From assembly GCF_000621205.1 (NCBI RefSeq), contig NZ_JHYY01000025.1, forward strand, positions 62,001-126,000: 64,000 nt of DNA, written 5' to 3'. The notes under the pieces were generated by a model. It searched no databases, was not told the origin of the DNA, and saw only the letters and a program-made list of their open reading frames with translations. This document shows, piece after piece, positions 1 through 9,170 of the stretch (positions within the stretch are counted from its first letter, which is position 1; each line of letters opens with the position of its first letter). Source of the DNA: Halotalea alkalilenta DSM 17697. Its GTDB lineage: Bacteria; Pseudomonadota; Gammaproteobacteria; Pseudomonadales; Halomonadaceae. Made by a program: the position numbers and the translations under genes.

Positions 1-150
1 GAGCTGTTCCTGCGCCTGCGCATGCACACCCACGCCCAGGACACCCTCTACCTGCTCCGCTTCGACGAGGCCCTGGAGGGTTTTGGCCCGCGCCGGATAA
101 ATCAGTGGATCGAACTCACCGAGAACCAGCCCCGCGCGGCCAACGGCTGA
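1..150 (+). CDS. C-terminal fragment of an unidentified protein
   Basis: The window opens inside a reading frame that runs for 49 codons and ends at TGA 148-150. The visible tail is hydrophilic and mixed-charge, contains WIELTENQPRAANG at its end, and shows no membrane segment or motif I recognise. It converges on the leftward phosphotransacylase gene across a 61-bp gap holding a GC-rich hairpin. Codon use is high-GC and fits a real gene. I cannot assign a function; the upstream sequence is needed. Confidence 0.55.
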   Translation, partial: ELFLRLRMHTHAQDTLYLLRFDEALEGFGPRRINQWIELTENQPRAANG

Positions 151-172
151 CGCCGGGGGCACGCCCCAGGCG
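151..172. terminator. GC-rich hairpin between convergent genes
   Basis: Arms CGCC/GGCG and GGGGC/GCCCC, separated by one mismatch and closed by a 2-nt loop, lie directly after the stop of the truncated first gene and before the 3' end of the leftward phosphotransacylase operon. There is no clear T-tract on either strand, so a bidirectional terminator is an inference from position and stem strength. Confidence 0.4.
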
Positions 173-211
173 ACTGCCGTGGAGGGCTTTGCCGGTATGC
201 GCGGCCGTCGA

Positions 212-1150
212 TCAAGCATTGATCGCCGCGGCCTGTCCCTCCCGCCGAGCGGCGGCCAGCAGCGCACCTATGCTGCAGCTGGCGATCCGCGCCCGCGCGC
301 TGTCGGAGCGGCTGGTGAGCACGATCGGAACGCGAGCGCCGAGCACGATCCCGGCCGCCTCCGCACCGGCCAGGTAGATCAGCTGCTTGGCCAGTATGTT
401 GCCCGCCTCGAGATCCGGTACCAGCAGGATATCCGGGTCACCGGCGACCTCCGAGCGAATCCCTTTGATCCGCGCGGCCTCGGCGCTGATCGCATTGTCG
501 AAAGCCAGCGGTCCGTCGAGCAGCGCGCCCTCGATCTGCCCCCGATGGGACATGACCACCAGGGCCGCCGCCTCGATCGTCGAAGGCAGCTTCGCGCTGA
601 TGGTCTCGACCGCGGAGAGGATCGCCACCTTGGGGCGATCGACATGCAGCACTTTCAGCAGATCGATGGCGTTGCGGCAGATATCGGCCTTGTCGTCCAG
701 GGAGGGGAATATGTTCACCGCCGCATCGGTGACGAACAGCGGCTTGTGGTAGCTCGGCACGCTCATTGCGAATACGTGGCTCAAGCGACGTTCGGTGCGC
801 AGCCCGCCTTGTCGCGCGGTCACGGCGTGCAGCAGCTCGTCGCTGTGCAGGCTCCCTTTCATCAACATCTCGGCCCGACCCTCGAGCACCATCGCGACGC
901 CCCGCTCGGCCGCTTCGTGGCTATGGGGCACATCCTCAAGCGGCAGGTCGCTGATGTCGACCCCCGCCTCCCGGGCGGTCGCCTCGATCTTGCCGCGCGG
1001 TCCCACCAGGATCGGCGAGATCAGGCCCAGCGCGGCCGCGTCCAATGCGCCCTTCAACGCACCAGCCTCACAAGGGTGGACCACCACCGTGACGATCGGC
1101 GGCAAGCCGGCGCAGCGTTCGATCAATTCCTGATAATGATCATGGGACAT
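212..1150 (-). CDS. Phosphate acetyl/butyryltransferase family protein (PTA/PTB type)
   Basis: A 312-residue protein of the phosphate acetyl/butaryl transferase family, expected to swap CoA and phosphate on an acyl group (acetyl-CoA to acetyl phosphate). Family features include the LVGPRGKIEATAREAG segment near residue 50, MLMKGSLHSDELL, and a C-terminal VLGARVPIVLTSRSDS block. Its length matches the short PTA/PTB form, or the transferase half of enoyl-CoA hydratase/PTA fusions. The start at 1150 has AGGAG spaced correctly and leaves a 19-bp gap to the upstream gene; a longer frame to 1237 would overlap that gene by 68 nt. It is the last gene of the NifJ operon, consistent with using acetyl-CoA made by NifJ. 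The exact acyl substrate is not certain. No acetate kinase is visible nearby. Confidence 0.85.
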   Translation of the reverse strand: MSHDHYQELIERCAGLPPIVTVVVHPCEAGALKGALDAAALGLISPILVGPRGKIEATAREAGVDISDLPLEDVPHSHEAAERGVAMVLEGRAEMLMKGSLHSDELLHAVTARQGGLRTERRLSHVFAMSVPSYHKPLFVTDAAVNIFPSLDDKADICRNAIDLLKVLHVDRPKVAILSAVETISAKLPSTIEAAALVVMSHRGQIEGALLDGPLAFDNAISAEAARIKGIRSEVAGDPDILLVPDLEAGNILAKQLIYLAGAEAAGIVLGARVPIVLTSRSDSARARIASCSIGALLAAARREGQAAAINA

Positions 1151-1169
1151 CGTGTCCTCGCTCCTTCGC

Positions 1170-2192
1170 TCATCGATGGCTGACGCTGCTGGCGTAATGC
1201 TCGATAAGATGGATGTAGTTGGCGCGCTCGTAGACACCAGCGGTATGCGCGCGCAAGCGATCGCGGCTCATCACCCCCCGCAGGCCATCCAGCGAAGGTA
1301 CTTGCCGGGCCTCGCACCAGGCTTCGAGGCCCGCCAGCAGCGTGGCGATATGCCCTGGGCCGTGACGCATCACCGCCGAAGTGGTCATCACTACGTCCGC
1401 CCCGGCAAGCAGGTACTTGATCACCTGGTCGGCGCTCTCCACTCCGATCGACCCCGCTAGCGAACAGTCCAACCGTCCGGCAAGCACCGCGATCCATAGC
1501 AGAGAGAGGCGCATTTCGGCCGGCCGGCTCAGTTCCAGCTCGCTGGAGAGCTTCATTTGCAGCAGATCGATATCCGGTTGCAGATAGCGGTTGAACACCA
1601 CCAGCCCGTTGGCGCCGGTTTCGACGAAACGCTGCGCCATGTTGCCGATCGAGCTGAAGTAGGCCGGCATCTTCACTACCACCGGAATCCGCACCTCGCG
1701 CCGCACCGAGGCGAGCACGTCGAGATAGCGCTGCTCGATCGCTGCGCCGGATACGCCGATATCGACCGGCACGTAATAGATGTTGAGCTCCAGTCCATCG
1801 GCACCGGCTTCTTCGATCTGGGCCGCATAGTCGGCCCAACCGCTTGGCGTGGAGCCGTTGAGACTGGCGAACACCGGCACATCGAGCGCCCCCTTGGCCT
1901 TGCGGATCAGCTCGAGGTAGCTGTCCGGTGCGACGCCGTAGGGGCCGTCCAACGCTTGGGTGGGAAGATAGGACTGCGCTTCGGGATTGTTGGCCTCGCC
2001 CTGGGCGAAAATTTCATCCAAGCGATCCCGCCGGGCCAGCAGCTGCTCCTCGAACAGCGAAGGCAGTACCACCGCGCCGATGCCGGCATCCTCGAGCGCC
2101 TTCAGATGGCCGAGCTCGGCGTTGGTGGGTGACGGCGAGGCGATCAGCGGATTACGCAGCGCCAAGCCGAGATAGCGTGTAGTGAGGTCCAT
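1170..2192 (-). CDS. Dihydroorotate dehydrogenase-like protein
   Basis: A 340-residue TIM-barrel flavoprotein of the DHOD/PreA class. It begins MDLTTRYLGLALRNPLIASP, the typical opening of this family, and contains SLNGSTPSGWADYA, GADGLELNIYYVP, VVVKMPAYFSS and ESADQVIKYLLAGADVVM, the phosphate/FMN-binding part near residue 260. It is not the pyrimidine-pathway PyrD: it lacks the membrane-targeting N-terminus and sits in a redox operon 51 bp after nifJ. Proteins of this subfamily often accompany NifJ, where their substrate is unknown. I infer an oxidoreductase role linked to the operon's Fe-S/flavin electron flow. Confidence 0.85.
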   Translation of the reverse strand: MDLTTRYLGLALRNPLIASPSPTNAELGHLKALEDAGIGAVVLPSLFEEQLLARRDRLDEIFAQGEANNPEAQSYLPTQALDGPYGVAPDSYLELIRKAKGALDVPVFASLNGSTPSGWADYAAQIEEAGADGLELNIYYVPVDIGVSGAAIEQRYLDVLASVRREVRIPVVVKMPAYFSSIGNMAQRFVETGANGLVVFNRYLQPDIDLLQMKLSSELELSRPAEMRLSLLWIAVLAGRLDCSLAGSIGVESADQVIKYLLAGADVVMTTSAVMRHGPGHIATLLAGLEAWCEARQVPSLDGLRGVMSRDRLRAHTAGVYERANYIHLIEHYASSVSHR

Positions 2193-2243
2193 GTCATCGC
2201 TCCCAATTAGATCGAGGTGCGTCGCGCTCGCCAGTCACACCGC

Positions 2244-5200
2244 TCATGTCGTCGCCCCCTCCCCCGCGGAGGCCTCGACAAGGTCGGGTTGCGGCTCGAG
2301 CGAGAAGCGGCTGCCGTCGCGGGTGGAGAGATCGACGTACTGCAGGTATTTCTCGTCGACCCATTTCTGGGCCGAGGCGAGCAGCTCCGCGGCCTCGTCT
2401 CCACGCGTGCGAGCAAGCGAGGAGTAGCGGATCTCGTTGTAGGCGTATGCCTTGAGCGGGATCTTCGGCGCGGGCGTGTCGAGGCTGAACGGGTTGGCAC
2501 CCACCTTGCGCAGGTCAGGATTGAAGCGGAACAGCGGCCAGTAGGCCGAATCGGCGGCCAGCCCTTGCTGGTGCAATCCCTTGCGCATGTCGATGCCATG
2601 AGCGATGCAATGGCTGTAGGCCAGGATCAACGACGGCCCCTCGTAGGCTTCGGCTTCGCGGAAGGCCTGCAGGGTATGCTGCGGGTTCGCTCCCATCGCC
2701 ACCTGGGCGACGTAGATGTTGCCGTAGGCGATCGCCTGGAGCGCCAGGTCCTTGCGCGGCGTACGCTTGCCGGCAGCGGCGAACTTAGCGACCGCACCGA
2801 GCGGGGTCGCCTTCGACGATTGGCCACCGGTGTTGGAATACACCTCGGTGTCGAGTACCAGCACGTTGACGTCCTTGCCCTGGGCCAGCACGTGGTCCAG
2901 GCCGCCATAGCCGATATCGTAGGCCCAGCCATCACCACCGACGATCCACACGCTGCGCCGTACTAGATGATCGACCACCGAAAGCAGGTCGTTCGCGCTT
3001 TCGTTATCGTCACCCAAGGCGAGCAGCTTGGCCTTGAGCTCCGCGACCCGCTCGCGCTGCGCGCGGATCTGCGACTCGGTGATTTGCGACGCCTCGAGAA
3101 TCTCGCCGACGAACCGTTCGCCCAGCTGTGGTATGAGCTCCTCGAGCCGTCTGCGGGCAAGGGCGAGATGCTGATCGGCGGCGAGGCGAAAGCCGAGGCC
3201 GAACTCGGCGTTGTCCTCGAACAGCGAGTTCGACCAGGCGGGACCGCGCCCTTCGTGATTCTTGGTCCAAGGCGTCACCGGCAGGTTGCCGCCGTAGATC
3301 GACGAGCAGCCGGTGGCGTTGGCGATCTGCAGCCGATCACCGAACAGCTGGCTCAAGAGGCGCAGGTAAGGCGTCTCGCCACAGCCCGCGCAGGCGCCGG
3401 GAAATTCGAACAGCGGCTGCAGGAACTGGACACCGCGTACGTTGGCGAAATCCACTCTCGCCCGGTCGTTGACCGGCAGCGTCTCGAAAAACCGGATGCG
3501 TTCGCGCTCGCGCTGCAGAATCGGCGCTTTGTCGACGATGTTGAGCGCCTTGGTATCCGGTTCTATCGGACTGGTTGCCGGGCACGCCTCGACACATAGC
3601 CCGCAGCCGGTGCAGTCCTCCACGTATATCTGCAAGGAAAACCGCGTGTCGGGATAGCCACGGGTATTGATCGGCTCCGAGGGAAAATCGGCCGGCGCCC
3701 CCTCGAGCCGCCCGGCTTCGTAGTAGCGACTGCGAATCACCCCGTGCGGACAGACGAAGCTGCACTGACCACACTGGATGCACAGGTCGGCTCGCCACTC
3801 GGGCACCACGTCGGAGACATTGCGTTTCTCGAACGCGCTGGTCCCGGAGGGGAAAGTACCATCCGCCGGGATCAGGCTCACCGGGATCAAGTCGCCTTCG
3901 CTGGAGAACATCCGCGCGGTGACCTCATGGACAAAGGCCGGCGCATCCGCCGGTACCAGCGCCGGCCGCTCGCGCGCGTCCACGTCGACCGCCGCCGGCA
4001 CTTCGAACCGCTGCAGCCGCTCCAGTGCGCCATCCACCGCGGCGAAGTTCATCTGCACCACCCGCTCGCCCTTGCGTGCATAGCTCTTGCGGATCGTCTC
4101 CTTGATATGGGCGATCGCCTGGTCACGCGGCAGTACACCGGAGAGCGCGAAGAAGCAGGTCTGCAGGATGGTGTTGATACGCTGCCCCAGCCCCAGCGCC
4201 CGCGCCGCCTCGGAGGCGTCGATCACGTAGCACTCGAGGTGCTTGTCGATGATCACCTGCTGCATCGGCCGGGGCAGGTGGCTCCAGACCTCGCCGGCGC
4301 TGAAGGGAGCGTTGAGCAGGAAGGTCGCTCCTGGCGCCGCGACACCCAGCACGTCCTGCCGTTCGAGGAACTCGAACTTGTGGCAGGCAACGAACTGTGC
4401 CTGGTGGATCAGGTACGGTGCGCGGATCGGCTCGGGGCCGAAACGCAGGTGCGAGACCGTCTGCGCTCCCGATTTATGCGAGTCGTAGACGAAGTAGCCC
4501 TGGGCATAGAGTGGGGTATCCTCACCGATTATCTTGACGCTGTTCTTGTTGGCCCCCACGGTGCCATCCGCGCCCAGACCGTAGAACACCGCACGCCGGG
4601 TGACATCCGGCTCGATCGAAAAATGCGCATCGTAGTCCAGGCTCCGGTGGGTGACATCGTCCTCGATACCGAGGGTGAAGCCGTGCCGGGGCCGATCGGT
4701 GAGAAGTTCATCGAGCGCCGCCTTGGCCATCGCCGGGGTGAACTCTTTGTTGGAGATGCCGTAGCGGCCACCCACCACCAGCGGCAGTGCGTCTCGTTCA
4801 CCTCGGGAGACCGCGGCGGCGAAGCTTGCGATCACATCCTGGCACATCGGCTCGCCAGGCGCGCCCGACTCCTTGGTCTGCTCGAGCACCGCGATGCGCC
4901 GCACCGAGGACGGCAGCGCCGCGAGCAAACGCTCGCTGGAGAACGGCCGGTAGAGTCGCACCTGCACCACCCCGACTTTCTCTCCCCTGGCCACCAGGAA
5001 CTTGACGGTCTCGCGCGCGGTCTCCGCGCCCGCCCCCATCACCACCAGTACCCGATCGGCGTCCGTCGCACCTTCGTATTCGAACGGACGGTAATGACGG
5101 CCAGTCAGCTCGCCGAAGCGCACCATCAGGCGTTCGACGATCTCTGGCAGCGCATCGTAGTAGGGATTCACCGCCTCGCGCGCCTGGAAGTAGGTGTCAG

Positions 5201-5861
5201 GATTGTGTGCGGTACCACGAATGAACGGATGTTCCGGATTGAGCGCACGCGCGCGATGCGCGCGAATCAGCCGATCGTCGATCATCGCGCGCAGTACCGA
5301 TTCGTCGAGCAATTCCAGCGTATTGAGCTCGTGCGAGGTGCGAAAACCATCGAAGAAGTGGATGAACGGAATGCGTGATTCGAGCGTCGCCGCCTGGGCG
5401 ATCAGCGCGCTGTCGTGGGCTTCCTGCACCGAGGCCGAACTGAACAGCGCGAAGCCCGTGGTACGGGCTGCCATCACGTCGGAGTGATCGCCGAAGATCG
5501 ACAGTGCCGAGGTCGCAAGCGAACGGGCGGCGACGTGGAACACCGTCGAGGTGAGTTCGCCGGCGATCTTGAACATGTTCGGCAGCATCAGCAGCAAGCC
5601 CTGCGATGCGGTGAACGTGGTCGTCAGCGCACCGGACTGCAGCGCTCCATGCACTGCTCCGGCGGCACCGCCCTCGGCCTGCATCTCCTGTATCAGCGGC
5701 ACGTTGCCCCACAGGTTCGTTCGCCCTGCGGCCATCCACTCGTCGGCCAGCTCGGCCATCGCCGAGGAAGGAGTGATCGGGTAGATCGCGCAGACTTCAT
5801 TGAGCGCATAGGCGATCGTCGCGACCGCAGTATTGGCGTCCATCGTAGCCCGGGTGCTCAT
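2244..5861 (-). CDS. nifJ: Pyruvate:ferredoxin (flavodoxin) oxidoreductase
   Basis: A 1205-residue single-chain PFOR catalysing pyruvate + CoA + oxidised ferredoxin/flavodoxin to acetyl-CoA + CO2 + reduced carrier. The N-terminal pyruvate-binding domain carries AIYPITPSSAMAE; a CoA/transketolase-like middle follows. A ferredoxin domain has two 4Fe-4S motifs, CIQCGQCSFVCP near residue 692 and CTGCGLCVEACP near 750. The C-terminal thiamine-diphosphate domain has GCGETPY, NATGCSSIYGGN and GDGWAYDIGYGGLD near 975, followed by YSNTGGQ. Length and domain order match NifJ exactly. Its start codon overlaps the upstream gene's stop by ATGA, implying translational coupling. In an otherwise aerobic-looking genome the operon probably serves oxygen-limited or redox-overflow conditions (inference). 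Confidence 0.97.
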   Translation of the reverse strand: MSTRATMDANTAVATIAYALNEVCAIYPITPSSAMAELADEWMAAGRTNLWGNVPLIQEMQAEGGAAGAVHGALQSGALTTTFTASQGLLLMLPNMFKIAGELTSTVFHVAARSLATSALSIFGDHSDVMAARTTGFALFSSASVQEAHDSALIAQAATLESRIPFIHFFDGFRTSHELNTLELLDESVLRAMIDDRLIRAHRARALNPEHPFIRGTAHNPDTYFQAREAVNPYYDALPEIVERLMVRFGELTGRHYRPFEYEGATDADRVLVVMGAGAETARETVKFLVARGEKVGVVQVRLYRPFSSERLLAALPSSVRRIAVLEQTKESGAPGEPMCQDVIASFAAAVSRGERDALPLVVGGRYGISNKEFTPAMAKAALDELLTDRPRHGFTLGIEDDVTHRSLDYDAHFSIEPDVTRRAVFYGLGADGTVGANKNSVKIIGEDTPLYAQGYFVYDSHKSGAQTVSHLRFGPEPIRAPYLIHQAQFVACHKFEFLERQDVLGVAAPGATFLLNAPFSAGEVWSHLPRPMQQVIIDKHLECYVIDASEAARALGLGQRINTILQTCFFALSGVLPRDQAIAHIKETIRKSYARKGERVVQMNFAAVDGALERLQRFEVPAAVDVDARERPALVPADAPAFVHEVTARMFSSEGDLIPVSLIPADGTFPSGTSAFEKRNVSDVVPEWRADLCIQCGQCSFVCPHGVIRSRYYEAGRLEGAPADFPSEPINTRGYPDTRFSLQIYVEDCTGCGLCVEACPATSPIEPDTKALNIVDKAPILQRERERIRFFETLPVNDRARVDFANVRGVQFLQPLFEFPGACAGCGETPYLRLLSQLFGDRLQIANATGCSSIYGGNLPVTPWTKNHEGRGPAWSNSLFEDNAEFGLGFRLAADQHLALARRRLEELIPQLGERFVGEILEASQITESQIRAQRERVAELKAKLLALGDDNESANDLLSVVDHLVRRSVWIVGGDGWAYDIGYGGLDHVLAQGKDVNVLVLDTEVYSNTGGQSSKATPLGAVAKFAAAGKRTPRKDLALQAIAYGNIYVAQVAMGANPQHTLQAFREAEAYEGPSLILAYSHCIAHGIDMRKGLHQQGLAADSAYWPLFRFNPDLRKVGANPFSLDTPAPKIPLKAYAYNEIRYSSLARTRGDEAAELLASAQKWVDEKYLQYVDLSTRDGSRFSLEPQPDLVEASAGEGATT

Positions 5862-7519
5862 GCGTTCACCTCCTGCTGCCGGGAAACCGGATCAGCGCTA
5901 GTCTCGATGACCATATCGATGGCGTGGCACGGACACTGCTCGAAGCAGGCCTGACAGCCGGTACACAGATCCAGGTTCACGCGGTAGCCACTGCCAGGGC
6001 CGAGCTTCACGATCGCCTTCTCCGGACAGGCGGCGTAGCAGCTATCGCATTCATAACAGTTACCGCAGGAAAGGCAGCGCTGGGCCTCATGCTGGGCCTG
6101 GGCCGCATCGAGGCCGGAGACGACCTCGGTGAAGTCGGTGCGCTCGGTGACCGGCAGCTCGGGCTGAAGGGCCTTGAGCGCATCGTCGTACAGGGGCAAG
6201 TGCAGCTCCTCGAAGGGCACGACGCGGTGGCGCGGCGGCTGGGTCCAGCGCGCGCCGGCAAGCCAGGCATCGATCCGCCGCGCCGCTTTCTTGCCCAGCC
6301 CCACGGCGTTGGTCACGCTACGATGGGTCGGAATCACGTCGCCGCCGGCGAAGATGCCCGGATGACCGGTCTGCATGTCGTCGCCGACGACTACCGTACC
6401 GTCGTCTTCGAAGGCGATACCTGGCACTCGACGCAGAAATTCCACATCGGTGGTCTGGCCGAGGGCGAGCACCACCGAATCCGCTTTCAGCGTCTCGAAC
6501 TCACCTGTCGAGTGAGCCTGTCCCTGATCGTCCACGGTCATCCTCTCCACCGTGAGGGTATCGCCACTGATCTGCTTGATGCTCGAAAGCCACTTGATCC
6601 TGACCCCCTCTTCGAGCGCGTCCTCTGCTTCGCTGGGGTGGGCTTCCAACCATTTGCTATCGCGGAAATAGACGATCATCGCGTCCTCAGCGCCCAGGCG
6701 CTTGGCCGATCGAGCGACGTCCATCGCGGTGTTCCCGCCGCCGTAGACCACCACGCGACGCCCGAGCAGCGGCTTCTCGCCGCTGGCGGTGTCATGCAGC
6801 AACGACACCGCGTCGAACACCCGCACCGCGTCTCGCGCGGGAATGTCGATGTGCCGCCCCACCTGGGCACCGATCGCGATGTAGACGGCATCGAAACCAC
6901 CATCGCGCTGCTCGGCGAGCAGATCCTCGACCTTGTGGTCGAGCACGATCCTGACGCCGAGCGCCTCGACTCGCTCGATTTCCCGTGCCAGGACGTCACG
7001 CGGCAGGCGATAGGCCGGGATGCCGAAACGCATCATGCCCCCCGCCACGGGACCTGCATCGTAGACCTCCACCTCATGACCGAGCCGGGCCAGGTGCCAT
7101 GCCGCTGCCAGGCCGCTGGGCCCAGCCCCGACCACCATCACCCGCTTGCCGCTGGAGCTCGCCTTCGGCACTTTCCAACCCTCGAGCTGGGCGCGATCAC
7201 CGAGGTAGCGCTCGATCGCATGAATGCTCACCGCGCTATCGAGCTCGCGGCGATTGCAGCCGTCCTCACAGGGGTGGTAGCACACTCGCCCATGGATCGC
7301 CGGGAAGGGGTTGTCAGCCACCAGCGTCTCCCAGGCCTCGCGCCAACGCCCCGCCTGGGCCAGCGCCAGCCATGCCTGGATGTTCTCACCCGCAGGGCAG
7401 GCGTTGTTGCAGGGAGGCAGCAGGTCGACATAGGCAGGGTGACTGGTTCTCTTCGCACCGACGGCATGTCGCCGGGTCAGATCCACCCGCGGGCTCATAT
7501 CGTTACGTAAAGTACTCAT
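5858..7519 (-). CDS. GltD-like NAD(P)/FAD oxidoreductase with N- and C-terminal Fe-S domains
   Basis: A 553-residue protein. Residues about 30-110 form the cysteine-rich Fe-S domain of glutamate synthase small subunits (CNNACPAGENIQAW, CYHPCEDGCNRRE). An FAD-binding VVGAGPSGLAAAWHLARLG segment lies near 130 and an NAD(P)-binding VVYGGGNTAMDVARSAKRLG near 265. The C-terminus is ferredoxin-like, with CLSCGNCYECDSCYAACP and LCTGCQACFEQCPCHAID. It lacks the glutamate synthase large subunit as a partner. Being translationally coupled to nifJ, it is best read as the electron-transfer partner between reduced ferredoxin and NAD(P). The start at 7519 has GAGGAG about 9 nt upstream. Confidence 0.88.
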   Translation of the reverse strand: MSTLRNDMSPRVDLTRRHAVGAKRTSHPAYVDLLPPCNNACPAGENIQAWLALAQAGRWREAWETLVADNPFPAIHGRVCYHPCEDGCNRRELDSAVSIHAIERYLGDRAQLEGWKVPKASSSGKRVMVVGAGPSGLAAAWHLARLGHEVEVYDAGPVAGGMMRFGIPAYRLPRDVLAREIERVEALGVRIVLDHKVEDLLAEQRDGGFDAVYIAIGAQVGRHIDIPARDAVRVFDAVSLLHDTASGEKPLLGRRVVVYGGGNTAMDVARSAKRLGAEDAMIVYFRDSKWLEAHPSEAEDALEEGVRIKWLSSIKQISGDTLTVERMTVDDQGQAHSTGEFETLKADSVVLALGQTTDVEFLRRVPGIAFEDDGTVVVGDDMQTGHPGIFAGGDVIPTHRSVTNAVGLGKKAARRIDAWLAGARWTQPPRHRVVPFEELHLPLYDDALKALQPELPVTERTDFTEVVSGLDAAQAQHEAQRCLSCGNCYECDSCYAACPEKAIVKLGPGSGYRVNLDLCTGCQACFEQCPCHAIDMVIETSADPVSRQQEVNA

Positions 7520-7560
7520 TCAACGATCTCCTCTCGCACGGTCTAAGCCGAGCGCCTACA

Positions 7561-7590
7561 CGCCGTCCCGGCTGATGATGAGCGACGGCG
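7561..7590. repeat. Inverted repeat upstream of the NifJ operon
   Basis: CGCCGTC at 7561-7567 is mirrored by GACGGCG at 7584-7590 with a 16-nt spacer, in the 174-bp gap between the MFS gene and the NifJ operon. No T-tract follows on either strand, so it may be an operator or chance. The gap shows no clear sigma-54, sigma-70 or FNR-type site that I would trust. Confidence 0.25.
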
Positions 7591-7693
7591 TCGGGTGCCA
7601 ACCCCTTTGCCGTGTCCTCTTGTTGTTATCCTCACCACACACTGACCCGGACCACCTCGACTGGACCCCCGCGCCAACGAAGGTCCCGTCCAC

Positions 7694-9010
7694 TCACCGG
7701 GAGACCACCGGCACCTCAGGCGCCTGGCGGCTGCCGGTTTCCCGAATGAAAAAGGCCAGCACTACTGCGACTATCACGCCTACGACATAGATCAGGTCGA
7801 CCCGCTGGAATACCTCCAGAGTGATTCCGCCATCGACGGCGAGCCTGGTGATGACGCTGCCGATGACCGGTGTGGCCAGCGCGCTCGAGGCGAATACGAT
7901 AAAGTTGATCGTACCGGTGGCGGTCCCCTTCACCTCATCCGGGTTGACCTCCTTGATGATCGAGTAGGGAATCATCGCCACACCCGAGGCGATACCGAAC
8001 AGCAGGCCCAGCATGTAGGGCGGCGCGACGCCTGCAGGCAGGTAGACGATTGCCCCGCCGCAGACCAGCATCGAAAGGCCCCCCGCGATCAGCACAGGCT
8101 TACGCCGTCCGAAGTAGTCCGCCAGGTAGCCCATCAGCGGGCAGCCGATGACCCAGCCGAGCGGGACCATGCTCACCCGGGCGACCGCCTGCTCGTACGG
8201 TACCCCCAGACCGGTTTGCAAAAAGGGCAGGCCCCAGATCATGTTGGCGATGTTGGTCGGCATGAACAGCAGACCGGCAACGATGCCGCACAGATAGGAC
8301 TGCGGATTGGTAAGCACGACCTTGTAGGGGCGAAGCAGACTGCCCCAGCTATGTCCCGATGCCGACGAGTCGGCGGTCACGCTCTGGACACGCGGTGTCA
8401 CCGCCAGCATCGCCATCGACATCAGCACCAGGAGACCGCCGGCAAAGAACCAGAACTGCTGCCAGCCGAACACTGAATGGACGAGCGGCCCCACCGCAGC
8501 CTGCCCCAGCGAGCCGCCGAGCATGCCGAAACACTGCGTGACGCCCACGGCAGTGGCCAGCCACTGCTTGGGAAAGCCACGTGTCGCGAGGTATACCGCC
8601 CCGGTGAATGCCACCCCGGATCCCGCGCCCTGCAGCAGACGCCCAACGCTGGCGCTAGCCGTTACACCGAACCCGAACAGCACCGCGCCCAGCGCCAACA
8701 GCAGGATTCCAGCGGGTATGATGAGGCGAGGCCCGATGCGATCGAGCAGCGAGCCGGAGATGAGCGCGGCAAGCGCATAGGTATAGAAATACAAGCCGAT
8801 GATCGATGACAGCGTGCTGTCCGAGACGCCGAGCGCTTCGCTCAGTTCGGGCAACATCACCCCTGGCGCCGAACGCATTCCGTACTGGATGAAATAGAAC
8901 ATCGCGCAGATTAACCACGCCATCACGAAGACCCTATTGAGCCGACTGTGATCGGCCCCGGGTGGGTGGTTTTCTGCAGATGACGATGGCGATGCGTAGT
9001 GGCGTGACAT
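7694..9010 (-). CDS. MFS transporter
   Basis: A 438-residue major facilitator with about 12 hydrophobic segments. The loop GSLLDRIGPRLIIPAG between helices 2 and 3 matches the MFS motif (G-x-L-x-D-R-x-G), and GYLADYFGRRKPVLIAGG is the second-half copy. I chose the start at 9010 because TAGGAGAGGGGG lies about 10 nt upstream and the 38 extra residues of the longer frame are not membrane-like and come from AT-rich leader DNA. It reads in the same direction as the NifJ operon, 174 bp away, so it may supply that pathway's substrate (for example a carboxylate), but this is only context. The substrate is not readable from sequence. Confidence 0.88.
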   Translation of the reverse strand: MSRHYASPSSSAENHPPGADHSRLNRVFVMAWLICAMFYFIQYGMRSAPGVMLPELSEALGVSDSTLSSIIGLYFYTYALAALISGSLLDRIGPRLIIPAGILLLALGAVLFGFGVTASASVGRLLQGAGSGVAFTGAVYLATRGFPKQWLATAVGVTQCFGMLGGSLGQAAVGPLVHSVFGWQQFWFFAGGLLVLMSMAMLAVTPRVQSVTADSSASGHSWGSLLRPYKVVLTNPQSYLCGIVAGLLFMPTNIANMIWGLPFLQTGLGVPYEQAVARVSMVPLGWVIGCPLMGYLADYFGRRKPVLIAGGLSMLVCGGAIVYLPAGVAPPYMLGLLFGIASGVAMIPYSIIKEVNPDEVKGTATGTINFIVFASSALATPVIGSVITRLAVDGGITLEVFQRVDLIYVVGVIVAVVLAFFIRETGSRQAPEVPVVSR

Positions 9011-9071
9011 GACGAGGCCCCCTCTCCTACTCAGGATGGATGCGCTGCACCAATGACTAATGAAATTAGCA

Positions 9072-9091
9072 CGCAAATTAAACTTTTTGCG
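9072..9091. promoter_or_regulatory. Palindrome in the MFS gene promoter region
   Basis: CGCAAA at 9072-9077 and TTTGCG at 9086-9091 form a 6+8+6 inverted repeat about 60-80 bp upstream of the MFS start. It lies in AT-rich DNA where a promoter is expected, so it is a candidate operator. No regulator gene is adjacent, and the assignment is inference. Confidence 0.3.
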
Positions 9092-9109
9092 TTCAAAAGC
9101 ACCGAATGT

Positions 9110-9170
9110 GACAATTAGCCACACTCTGAGTAGAAGTATCGAACACGAGATTGAATGAGTTTAATTGTCA
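9110..9170. promoter_or_regulatory. Paired inverted TGACAATTA motifs
   Basis: TGACAATTA at 9110-9118 recurs inverted as TAATTGTCA at 9162-9170, 43 bp apart, upstream of the leftward MFS gene. Two perfect 9-bp copies in opposite orientation in one short AT-rich intergenic region suggest a regulator binding site pair. Chance is possible in AT-rich sequence. Confidence 0.3.

Noticed and set aside
1170-2192. Calling this gene pyrD
   Set aside because: It is DHOD-like, but its operon with nifJ and the lack of a membrane-binding N-terminus make a pyrimidine-pathway role unlikely, so only the family name is given.
7520-7693. Sigma-54 promoter suggested by TGGCAC upstream of the NifJ operon
   Set aside because: The second element (TTGC at the right spacing) is absent; only half of the consensus matches.
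9107-9123. CRP-like site (TGTG...CACA)
   Set aside because: The half-site spacing is one base off and the T of TCACA is missing; not a credible match.
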